Shown piece by piece: positions 28,027-35,423 of a stretch of DNA of 64,000 bases (its first letter is position 1; each line of letters opens with the position of its first letter). The DNA lies in NCBI GenBank assembly GCA_019695265.1, contig JAIBAJ010000003.1, positions 16,808 through 80,807 of the forward strand, given 5' to 3'. A program made the translations under genes and the position numbers. Below the pieces are notes generated by a model. That model saw only the letters and a list, made by a program, of their open reading frames with translations, did no database searches and was not told where the DNA came from. Source of the DNA: Bacteroidia bacterium. Its GTDB lineage: Bacteria > Bacteroidota > Bacteroidia > JAIBAJ01.

Positions 28027-28268
28027 CCCAAAATTGTCATTAGAAATTTTAAACTACGTTTCGAGACAAGTGTTAGTAAGGCTTTCTAGTAATTTTTACC
28101 GAGAGAACATTATGTAAGACCTATTTAAGAATTAGCTTTATTGGTAAAATTAGGTCTAACATAATGTAACCTCGGCACTAACTAACACTAGCTCGGGATT
28201 AACCCAAATTACCCCACATCCCATCGCGCTTGTCATTTGTTCACTTCGTTTCAAATGACAATTTTGGG
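28027..28268. repeat. Nested inverted repeats downstream of rpoC
   Basis: An outer perfect 15-bp pair, CCCAAAATTGTCATT (28027-28041) with AATGACAATTTTGGG (28254-28268), encloses a second pair. This is AGTGTTAGT (28069-28077) with ACTAACACT (28181-28189), extended by GAG/CTC pairs, and it in turn encloses palindromic element copy 3. The right outer arm also pairs locally, TGTCATTTG (28231-28239) with CAAATGACA (28252-28260), so alternative folds are possible. No gene is seen in the region. Confidence 0.75.
28097..28177. repeat. Palindromic 81-bp element, copy 3
   Basis: The left arm TACCGAGAGAACATTATG and right arm CATAATGTAACCTCGGCA are near-complementary over about 30 bases. It is the same family as the tandem copies at 4916-4998 and 5003-5084. 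It sits at the centre of the nested inverted repeats. Confidence 0.8.
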
Positions 28269-28289
28269 TTTATTAATTTTCAATATTTT

Positions 28290-28511
28290 CACTTGCAGAA
28301 AAGTGACAGTTACCATAATAGGTTGGGTTAGCAATACTGTGATAGGTTGCACCTCGGGCAACGATAGAGGCAAGTAGCCCACAGGACCACTACGGCTTTA
28401 GCCTAGGGGGACGAGGACTACAGCCGATAGCGTGACCCGAACGCCCATGCAGGTTGTTTGGGGTTTTGCAAAAGTAATTTAGGGCGGAGGGGGCCCGCAT
28501 ACAAGAAATTT
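28290..28511 (-). repeat. Interspersed structured element, copy B (long form)
   Basis: The core runs from GCACCTCGGGCAACGATAG (28349) to GGGCCCGCAT (28500). Homology with copy E extends a further 60 bases to the left (CACTTGCAGAAAAGTGACAG) and about 10 to the right (AGAAATTT), giving about 221 bases. Read on the minus strand it begins with a GCGG/CCGC hairpin and lies downstream of the minus-strand Usp gene. The central stem is weaker here than in copies D and E. Confidence 0.85.
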
Positions 28512-28636
28512 AAAAAAATGCCAATTCCTCCTCATGGATTTCATTAAGCCAACTCCATACTAAAATCTGTTATGTCTCGTAGCACGGATTCCATTTGAAA
28601 GCAAAAGTTAAGTTGAATTTTAAGCTAGGTATAAAT

Positions 28637-28664
28637 GAAAAAGCCCCGAAAATTCGAGGCTTTC
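28637..28664 (-). terminator. Intrinsic terminator of the Usp gene
   Basis: On the minus strand AAAGCCTCGAA pairs with TTCGGGGCTTT (one G-T), followed by a T run. It lies about 20 bases after the stop codon of the 28683 gene. Confidence 0.8.
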
Positions 28665-28682
28665 AACAATGGGAGTTGGATT

Positions 28683-29573
28683 TTAATATGGATGAAATAC
28701 GGTAGTATCCTTTTTCAATTGAGGTACAATACTCATCACCGGAATTTCGCTGTTATTAATAACTTCTTGTGCGGCTGAACCTATGAACATTTCGGTAAAT
28801 TCAAGCTCTTGTTGAGTCATGATGATAATCAAATCGGCTTTTACTTTGTTTGCATAATCAATAACGCTATCCGCAACCGATTCACCTGTGCGACCTGAAC
28901 GAATAATTTCTGCGGTGCATTCAACATTTTCCTTTTCGATAAATTTTTGTGTAGAATCCATTTGGCGAGTCAAACGGTTGACTACAAATTCATCGGTGCT
29001 GGTAATAACTGAAACGACCCGAATGGTGGACCCGAAATGTTTAGCAAACTCAATTGCCCGATTTACTTTTTCGCGGGTTTCTTTTGTTAAATCTAAAGGT
29101 AATACAATGTTTTTACAGCCGCGTCGATGATTTTTTCCATGAATGGTAATAACCGGAATTTTTGATTCCCGAACCACTCTAAGTGCATTACTACCAATAA
29201 ATTTCTTTTTAATTCCAATGGAGCCATTCGTACCCATGCAGATGAAGGTAGCCTGAATCATTTCTGCTACTTCCGTAACTTTTTCATAAATTTTACCATG
29301 ACTAATCACTGTATCAACCCGAATTCCACTTTTGTTTTCTGCATCTTTAGCAAAAGAATCTAATTTAGCCTGAAGTTGTTCATGAAGCTTTTTTCTTTCG
29401 ATTTGTTCGTTATCGTCCTGAAACAACCTGCCTAACAGACTGGATTCTTCTTCAATAAACAATAGCGTAATTTCAGCATTAAAAACTTTGGCTAGATTTT
29501 GGGCTTGCTCAAAGGCAATAATTGCTTGCTCTGAAAAATCGATTGGAACTAGAATTTTGTTAGGGTTACTCAT
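28683..29573 (-). CDS. Tandem universal stress protein (UspA family)
   Basis: The 296-residue cytosolic protein contains two Usp domains. The first starts NKILVPIDFSEQAI and ends with CMGTNGS, GSNALRVV and IPVITIHG. The second starts NIVLPLDLTKETREKV and ends with the shortened IIIMTQQ, GSAAQEVI and IPVMSIVP. The first domain keeps a recognisable ATP-binding loop; the second looks degenerate. A TTG further upstream (29621) is in frame, but the ATG at 29573, just before SNPNKILVP, fits the family. Its target process is unknown. Confidence 0.9.
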   Translation of the reverse strand: MSNPNKILVPIDFSEQAIIAFEQAQNLAKVFNAEITLLFIEEESSLLGRLFQDDNEQIERKKLHEQLQAKLDSFAKDAENKSGIRVDTVISHGKIYEKVTEVAEMIQATFICMGTNGSIGIKKKFIGSNALRVVRESKIPVITIHGKNHRRGCKNIVLPLDLTKETREKVNRAIEFAKHFGSTIRVVSVITSTDEFVVNRLTRQMDSTQKFIEKENVECTAEIIRSGRTGESVADSVIDYANKVKADLIIIMTQQELEFTEMFIGSAAQEVINNSEIPVMSIVPQLKKDTTVFHPY

Positions 29574-29706
29574 TTTGAAATTTTGATTTGCAAAGGTAAG
29601 ATGAATATGTTTGATGGACAAGGGGTTGCTGGAGAGGAATTATAAATAATCGAATGTTTAAAAGGAATTCCAAAATATCCAATCCCTTTTGCATCTTTGC
29701 CTCATT

Positions 29707-30579
29707 ATGGCAATAAAGGAATCTGAATTAATTTTAAATCCGGATGGAAGTGTTTACCACATTGCGCTTAGCTCTGAAATGGTAGCAGATCATGTAATTT
29801 TAGTTGGTGATCCAGGTAGGGTCAAGACAGTTTCTGCTCGATTTGATAAAATTCATTTCGAACGTCAGCATCGGGAATTTATAACCCATACCGGAGAGTA
29901 TAAGGGGAAATTGGTTACTGTTATTTCAACCGGAATTGGTACAGATAATATTGATATCGTATTAAATGAATTGGATGCGGCTGTTAATATTGATTTGAAA
30001 ACCAGAGAGATAAAAAAGAATCTCAGGAAATTAAATTTGATTCGTATTGGTACTTCAGGCTCCCTGCAAGCAGATATTCCGGTAGATGCCTATGTTGCCA
30101 GTACATTTGGTTTGGGGTTGGATATTTTGTTGAATTATTATGAATTAGATCATACTGATTTGGAAGAGGAATTGGCAGATGCATTTGAGGAACATACCCA
30201 ATGGCCGGCTACCCTTCATTTACCAGTGTTTGTTGAAGGAAGTAAATCGCTGCTGAAGAAGGCATTGCCTTTTACTAAACAAGGAATTACTGCTACTGCA
30301 CCAGGATTTTTTGGTCCTCAAGGAAGGCAATTGAGATTAAAACCTTTAGTACAGGATTTGAATGAACTCTTAACCGATTTCCATTATCAGGAACATCGTA
30401 TAACCAATTTCGAAATGGAGACATCGGCACTTTACGGTCTGGGAAGGGCTTTAGGTCACAATTGCATAACTATCTGCGCCATTATTGCTAACCGTATTAA
30501 AAAGGAATACAGTAAAAATTCCCAAAAATCCATCGAAACCTTGATTGATTTGGTTTTAGAAGAAATGATCGCTAAATGA
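29707..30579 (+). CDS. Uridine phosphorylase-like nucleoside phosphorylase
   Basis: The 290-residue protein carries VGDPGRVKTVS (phosphate-binding), the STGIGTDNIDI loop, RIGTSGSLQ and the substrate-contacting NFEMETSALYGLG. This is the PNP/UDP family in the form closest to uridine phosphorylase, which splits uridine to uracil and ribose 1-phosphate. The ATG at 29707 directly precedes AIKESELIL. CATCTTTG at 29692-29699, a near match to the -7 consensus, lies only 8 bases before the ATG, suggesting a very short leader. Its stop overlaps the next start (ATGA). Confidence 0.85.
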   Translation: MAIKESELILNPDGSVYHIALSSEMVADHVILVGDPGRVKTVSARFDKIHFERQHREFITHTGEYKGKLVTVISTGIGTDNIDIVLNELDAAVNIDLKTREIKKNLRKLNLIRIGTSGSLQADIPVDAYVASTFGLGLDILLNYYELDHTDLEEELADAFEEHTQWPATLHLPVFVEGSKSLLKKALPFTKQGITATAPGFFGPQGRQLRLKPLVQDLNELLTDFHYQEHRITNFEMETSALYGLGRALGHNCITICAIIANRIKKEYSKNSQKSIETLIDLVLEEMIAK

Positions 30580-32540
30580 AGCAATTCATCCGAATAGGTA
30601 TATGGTTTTTTGCCTTAGGATTGATCCTTCTGCTTCTAATTTTTTCGTTTAGAAACACGGTATTAAATTCTGTTTTATCGAAGAAGATTGAACAATTCCA
30701 AAACAACAAAGGAATTGTAATTAGCTATTCGGAGGCAAAATTTACAGGAATTGCATCGGTAACCATTCAGCAGTTAGCTGTGGTTCCTAAACCCAAGGAT
30801 ACCTTGTTGTTTTTGGGAGAAGCTCAGATAGAGATTCGCTTAACTTCCTTGTTGATGGGAAGGATTAATGTTAAATCATTAAGTTTGGATAAGCTTTATC
30901 TGCACCCCAAAGATATTTTCGGATCAAAAAATTTTCAATTTTTATTAGCCAAGGATTCGGTAACAAATGATAAGAGTGGGGGCGATTCAAAAGGTTATGC
31001 AGCCTTGGTAGATAGGTTGTTGAGTACCTTGTTTGATTTATTGCCGGCCTCTTATTCTGTTCATGATTTAAGGATTTCGGGAATTAAGGACCTGGTTTGT
31101 ACACAGATCATTATTGATTCAATTAGGTCGGAGAAAGGAGAATATAATTTCTGGGCAGGAATTTATGAATCAGGAAATAAGAGTTATTGGCATTTTATTG
31201 GAACAAACGACAAATCGAATCGTCTTATATCCGGATCTATTATTCGAAATGGAAAAAAGGGAAATGTTCCGGTTCTACTGCCCTTGATAGGATTTAGGCT
31301 TAGTATGGATACCTTGGATTTTGAGTTTCGGGATGAAGGTGTAAGCGGTGGAGTGTTGGAGTTGAAATCAAAAATGAGGTGCAGTAACTGGGAGATGGAA
31401 CACTGGAGAATTTCCCCCAGACCTGTTGCTATTCCAAAGTGCGGAGGAGAAATTGATTTGAAAATTGGAAAGGATTTTGTGACTGTAGATACCACTTCCA
31501 AGTTCTTTTTGGGGGAGGTTGCAGCGCATACTTTTTTTCAGTTTAAGAAGGAACTTAGCCGTCAGGTCAAGCTGAATTTAACCATGCCCGAAACTTCCAG
31601 TCAGGCATTTTTTAATTCCTTGCCTACAGGTTTGTTTACCAATTTGGAAGGTATTCAGACCCAGGGAAATTTGTCATTTTATTTGAATTTCAGCCTCGAC
31701 CTGGATAATCCGGATCAGGTGGAATTTGATGCCGGATTGAACAGGAAAGGATTTAAATTAGTTAAGATGGGGGCCGAGAATTTGTCCAAAATGAATTCGG
31801 AATTCCTCTATACAGCTTATGAAAATGGGGTTCCAATGAAAACCTTTGCAGTTGGACCTTCTAATCCGGACTTTGTTCCGCTTGATAAAATTAGTCCACT
31901 CCTACAGCAATCCATTTTAAGCAGTGAAGATGGAAGTTTCTTTGGACACCTGGGATTTAATATGGATGCCTTTAAATCAAGCATAACAGCTAATGCCAAA
32001 GCCAAACGGTTTGTTCGAGGGGCTTCAACCATTTCGATGCAACTGGTAAAAAATGTGTTTTTGACCAGGAACAAAACCATGGCACGTAAGCTGGAAGAGA
32101 TATTAATGGTTTGGTTAATTGAAAATCTTAGACTAACTTCTAAAGAAAGAATGTACGAAGTTTATTTAAATGTAATTGAATGGGGCCCCGGAATTTATGG
32201 CATTGGTGAAGCATCTGATTTTTATTTTAAAAAAGCACCGGAAAACCTTACCTTAAACGAAAGTATTTTCCTTGCCTCTATTATTCCAAGCCCCAAATGG
32301 TTTAAGTATCGTTTTGATGAAAATGGACATCTGCGTTCGGATATGGAAGGTTATTTCCGAATCATTTCAGGCCATTTGGTTAAAAGAGGGGTTATTACTG
32401 AAGAAGTAAAAAATGATTTGTTGCCGGGTGTGGAACTTACCGGCCGGGCAAAAGAGTTCCTTCATAAGACTGATTCATTGCTGCCCGACTCAAGTGCCTT
32501 GGAAATTCCGGTTTTGCAGGTGGAAGAATTACCCATGTAA
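30576..32540 (+). CDS. Membrane-anchored peptidoglycan transglycosylase (GT51) with AsmA-like N-terminal region
   Basis: The 654-residue protein has one N-terminal membrane helix (about 7-25) and a long beta-rich region (about 30-410) resembling AsmA-type proteins. The GT51 glycosyltransferase domain (about 430-610) shows SSEDGSFFGHLGF with the catalytic Glu, RGASTISMQLVKN, KLEEILMVWLIE and YLNVIEWGPGIYGIGEAS. It lacks the transpeptidase half of class A PBPs, so it is a monofunctional lipid II polymerase acting on the outer face of the inner membrane. It overlaps the phosphorylase gene by four bases. The role of the long N-terminal region is unknown. Confidence 0.85.
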   Translation: MKQFIRIGIWFFALGLILLLLIFSFRNTVLNSVLSKKIEQFQNNKGIVISYSEAKFTGIASVTIQQLAVVPKPKDTLLFLGEAQIEIRLTSLLMGRINVKSLSLDKLYLHPKDIFGSKNFQFLLAKDSVTNDKSGGDSKGYAALVDRLLSTLFDLLPASYSVHDLRISGIKDLVCTQIIIDSIRSEKGEYNFWAGIYESGNKSYWHFIGTNDKSNRLISGSIIRNGKKGNVPVLLPLIGFRLSMDTLDFEFRDEGVSGGVLELKSKMRCSNWEMEHWRISPRPVAIPKCGGEIDLKIGKDFVTVDTTSKFFLGEVAAHTFFQFKKELSRQVKLNLTMPETSSQAFFNSLPTGLFTNLEGIQTQGNLSFYLNFSLDLDNPDQVEFDAGLNRKGFKLVKMGAENLSKMNSEFLYTAYENGVPMKTFAVGPSNPDFVPLDKISPLLQQSILSSEDGSFFGHLGFNMDAFKSSITANAKAKRFVRGASTISMQLVKNVFLTRNKTMARKLEEILMVWLIENLRLTSKERMYEVYLNVIEWGPGIYGIGEASDFYFKKAPENLTLNESIFLASIIPSPKWFKYRFDENGHLRSDMEGYFRIISGHLVKRGVITEEVKNDLLPGVELTGRAKEFLHKTDSLLPDSSALEIPVLQVEELPM

Positions 32541-32620
32541 TTTTTTAGTTTTTTTATAAATCGAGAATTCAAAAATATCGGATATTTGCATCGTGTACGA
32601 TTTAATCTTGTGCGATTAAA

Positions 32621-33046
32621 ATGAAGCAATTAAGCATTTCCCTTTTTGTTAAAAACCTTGCTCGCCTGATTTTAGCATGTTTTATTCTATTTGCCGGTAT
32701 AGGTCATTTAAGCTTTTTCAGGCAAGAATTTCAAGCGGAGGTTCCAACCTGGTTGCCTTTTGATAAAGATTGGGTTGTGCTTGTTTCCGGTTGGATGGAA
32801 CTGTTTATCGGATTTGGAATGCTTTTTCTCCCCAAACTCAGGCCCTATTTCGGAATTGGATTAGCTATCTTTCTCATTTTGGTTTTTCCAGGAAATATTA
32901 ATCAATACTACTATGATATTAATGCTTTTGGTCTGGATACAGAATCCAAACGCCTGATTCGACTTTTATTTCAACCTATTCTAATCTATTGGGCTTTATG
33001 GTCTATGGATTCCTTTAACCTCATCAAAAAAATAAAATCAAAATAG
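32621..33046 (+). CDS. DoxX-like membrane protein
   Basis: The 141-residue protein has four predicted membrane segments and the DoxX-type pattern, with FAGIGHLSFF at the end of the first helix and GWMELFIGFGMLF in the second. Its substrate or activity is not known. It starts an apparent operon with gpx (6 bases downstream) and ohrR, which suggests a link with oxidative stress. That link is inferred from position. Confidence 0.8.
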   Translation: MKQLSISLFVKNLARLILACFILFAGIGHLSFFRQEFQAEVPTWLPFDKDWVVLVSGWMELFIGFGMLFLPKLRPYFGIGLAIFLILVFPGNINQYYYDINAFGLDTESKRLIRLLFQPILIYWALWSMDSFNLIKKIKSK

Positions 33047-33052
33047 ATAATC

Positions 33053-33544
33053 ATGTCAACAACCAATTTTTATTCCTTTTCAGCCAATCGAATTAATGGC
33101 CAAGCCTGCTCTATGGAAGAGTTTAAAGGCAAAGTAATTTTAGTAGTAAACACGGCTAGCAAATGTGGTTTAACCCCTCAGTTTGAAGGCTTGGAATCCT
33201 TGTACAAAAAATACCAGGACCAAGGTTTGGTAATTCTCGGATTTCCATGCAACCAATTTGCCGGACAAGAGCCGGGTGATGCCTCCGAAATTCAGGAGTT
33301 TTGCCAACTTAACTACGGGGTTAGTTTTCCCATGTTTGAAAAAATTGATGTTAATGGTTCAAATGCGCATCCAATTTTTAAATACCTTAAAAAGGAACAA
33401 GGTGGCTTTTTGATTGACGAAATCAAATGGAATTTTACCAAATTTGTCATCGATCGAAATGGAAATCCTGTGGAACGTTTTGCTCCAACAGTTTTACCCA
33501 AAGACATCGAACCAACTCTTCAAAAACTATTGGCCAATGGCTAA
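33053..33544 (+). CDS. Glutathione peroxidase family protein (thioredoxin-dependent type likely)
   Basis: The 163-residue protein has the catalytic [16 protein letters not shown] (Cys, not selenocysteine), [12 protein letters not shown] with the active-site Gln, and [11 protein letters not shown] with the Trp and Asn of the tetrad. The resolving-Cys region ([18 protein letters not shown]) is compatible with a thioredoxin-dependent enzyme. It reduces peroxides in the cytosol. It overlaps the following MarR/OhrR regulator by eight bases, so the two are translationally coupled. Confidence 0.93.
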   Translation: MSTTNFYSFSANRINGQACSMEEFKGKVILVVNTASKCGLTPQFEGLESLYKKYQDQGLVILGFPCNQFAGQEPGDASEIQEFCQLNYGVSFPMFEKIDVNGSNAHPIFKYLKKEQGGFLIDEIKWNFTKFVIDRNGNPVERFAPTVLPKDIEPTLQKLLANG

Positions 33545-33980
33545 GGATGAAGTCCTTTTACTCGAAAACCAGCTTTGTTTCCCACTTTATGTGGCCTCCA
33601 GGCTAACTACACGGGTTTATACTCCTTTGTTGGAGGAATTGGGGCTAACCTATCCTCAATACCTGGTGTTGTTGGTTTTATGGGAAAATGATAACCTAAG
33701 CGTAGGGGAGTTAAGTAAGAAATTGTATCTTGATTACAATACCTTAACTCCCCTGCTTAAACGATTAGAAGACAAAAATCTGGTTATACGCAAACGCTCT
33801 CCAAGTGACGAACGATCAGTCAAAATTCAATTAACAGAATTGGGTTCTGATTTAAGGCAAAAAGCCTTTTGTATTCCTGAAAATCTTATTGTTTCATTGA
33901 ATAATTCTGTCCTTAATTTAGAGGAAATTCAACAATTCAAACTTACCTTGAATAAACTAATTAATGCCTTGGAAAAATAG
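33537..33980 (+). CDS. ohrR: OhrR-type MarR family redox regulator
   Basis: The 147-residue protein contains [14 protein letters not shown] with the peroxide-sensing Cys near residue 13. [14 protein letters not shown], the [16 protein letters not shown] recognition region and [15 protein letters not shown] wing follow, very close to the B. subtilis OhrR pattern. Such dimers release DNA when the Cys is oxidised by organic peroxide. The frame is open much further upstream, but the ATG at 33537 gives the family N terminus and an eight-base overlap with gpx. The expected partner gene ohr is not beside it; gpx takes that place. Confidence 0.9.
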   Translation: MAKDEVLLLENQLCFPLYVASRLTTRVYTPLLEELGLTYPQYLVLLVLWENDNLSVGELSKKLYLDYNTLTPLLKRLEDKNLVIRKRSPSDERSVKIQLTELGSDLRQKAFCIPENLIVSLNNSVLNLEEIQQFKLTLNKLINALEK

Positions 33981-34037
33981 ACCTTATTTTTGTTTTCCCT
34001 GGCTTGGTTTTTGTTTAGCTCCGGCAACTAAAATATC

Positions 34038-34973
34038 GTGAAATTTTTTTCTTTCTTTATCCTGTTTTTTTTGCTTCAGGGCTTGGGCCTTTGTCAAAAT
34101 CCCCGTTTGTTTCCGGTGGGGACATACCAGAATTTGAATAATACCGAATTTGCCTTTATTAGTCTTAGTGATTTGGTTTATATTCCATCCGATTCTGTCT
34201 ATATTCCCTTTCCGGATATTTCTGACTGGCCTAAAGATTCGGCTTTTAAATTCCTGCTTCCATCCGAAACTAGAAAGGACTTTTTTAAGAAGGCATCAAT
34301 TTCTGAAAACGAAAAGGTATGGATTTTTGATTATAAATCCAATAATATCTGGTCTGCACCGGTCAAGTCTTTGGACTTGGTTGCCGTTTTAAACCCTTAC
34401 GATAATTGGGAGGAAGGAGGATTTGAGGTGGGTGATTATATGATTGGTTTTCAATTGGATTTGTCTAAATTCCCTGTCCAAAATTTCGATTTAATTAATA
34501 GTTTGGCTACCATAAATAAAGTAAATATCTTTATGAGTAAAGGTTTGTCTATGGTTTCTTGGATTCCTGGTAAGGCGGTTGACTTTGCTAAGCAAAATTC
34601 GACTCTGCCTTCTTTCTGGCGTTCAGAAATTCAAAAAAACGCATACTTTACTGCTACCTATAATGAATTTCAGATTGATGTTCATACCATGACGAAGCAA
34701 TCGAGTCAGGCTTACCACTATATAATCAAGAACAAGCTTACCGGTGAACTGTTGGATGATTTTTTAGTGCAAAGTTCCGAAAGTTGTGAGCCTGCTCCCT
34801 TGAACCTGGTTGATCCAAATTTTAGTACCGGTAATCAATGGATAGGTTCATTGATAAAAGGTCAACCGCCCGTACTTTTGGGTTTGGAATATTATAGTTT
34901 CAGTTGTCCTAAAATTCATGTGCTTAAGAAAGGGATTCAGCCTTGGATTTTGAATTGTGATTGTCGCCATTGA
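34038..34973 (+). CDS. Putative exported protein of unknown function
   Basis: The 311-residue protein starts with a strongly hydrophobic signal peptide (residues about 3-18, ending LGLCQ). I recognise no domain. The mature part is rich in aromatic residues and has several cysteines toward the C terminus (SCEPAP, SCPKI, NCDCRH). It is followed within 18 bases by repeat copy C in the same orientation. Confidence 0.65.
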   Translation: MKFFSFFILFFLLQGLGLCQNPRLFPVGTYQNLNNTEFAFISLSDLVYIPSDSVYIPFPDISDWPKDSAFKFLLPSETRKDFFKKASISENEKVWIFDYKSNNIWSAPVKSLDLVAVLNPYDNWEEGGFEVGDYMIGFQLDLSKFPVQNFDLINSLATINKVNIFMSKGLSMVSWIPGKAVDFAKQNSTLPSFWRSEIQKNAYFTATYNEFQIDVHTMTKQSSQAYHYIIKNKLTGELLDDFLVQSSESCEPAPLNLVDPNFSTGNQWIGSLIKGQPPVLLGLEYYSFSCPKIHVLKKGIQPWILNCDCRH

Positions 34974-34990
34974 TTTAGTTTTTTTTATTT

Positions 34991-35134
34991 GGCGGGCCCC
35001 ATCCGCCACCAATATTTGTGCATGAATTAACGTATTGCAAGGCGGCTGGGCCGGGCTATCGCTGCTACTCCTCGTCCCACTTGGCTAGCGCCGCGTGGTC
35101 CTGTGGGGTAGCCTGCTCTATCCCTGCCCGGACG
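34991..35134 (+). repeat. Interspersed structured element, copy C
   Basis: Begins with a GGCGG/CCGCC hairpin (34991-35007) and carries GGGCTATCGCTGCTACTCCTCG and CTGTGGGGTAGCCTGCTC, each a variant of a family block. In the centre CCAC (35077-35080) can pair with GTGG (35095-35098). It starts 18 bases after the stop of the preceding plus-strand gene. Confidence 0.8.
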
Positions 35135-35188
35135 TTTTGTACATAGTTTCTTACGTAATCGAAAGGTTCTATTTCAAGCTTGGGTTTT

Positions 35189-35350
35189 GCACTTCATCCC
35201 CGGGCAACGATTGAGGCAGTGTAGCCCACAGCCCCATGCAGCCTAAGCGGAATGGGGCGAGGACTACCGCCGAAAGCGTGGCCATTCCGCCCCTTAATCT
35301 TACTCCTTTTCAAAAAATGCACTGTTTGGGGCGGAATGGAGCCCGCCAAA
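35189..35350 (-). repeat. Interspersed structured element, copy D
   Basis: The family blocks CGGGCAACGATTGAGGCA and GTAGCCCACAG lead into a perfect stem, GCCCCAT (35231-35237) with ATGGGGC (35252-35258). A second pairing, GCGGAATGG (35247-35255) with CCATTCCGC (35282-35290), overlaps it. The terminal hairpin is GGCGG/CCGCC. The stem sequences differ from those of all other copies while pairing is kept. Confidence 0.85.
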
Positions 35351-35372
35351 TAATCCTACCCACCTTTCATCC

Positions 35373-35399
35373 TTGTGTGTTTAAAAAACCTTACTTTTC
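35373..35399 (+). promoter_or_regulatory. Putative promoter of the CotH-kinase gene
   Basis: TACTTTTC at 35392-35399 matches TAnnTTTG in seven of eight positions. A TTG at 35373-35375 lies 16 nt upstream. The start codon follows 24 nt later. Confidence 0.35.
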
Positions 35400-35423
35400 C
35401 ATCCTCGTTTTAACTGGATACCT

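Larger units (their letters stand above)
34985..35353. repeat. Inverted pair of interspersed elements (copies C and D) bounded by a 13-bp inverted repeat
   Basis: TTATTTGGCGGGC (34985-34997) and GCCCGCCAAATAA (35341-35353) are perfect reverse complements and form the outer edges of two element copies arranged tail to tail. The whole unit has the shape of a compound palindrome, as in bacterial interspersed mosaic elements. No coding function is seen. Confidence 0.75.
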
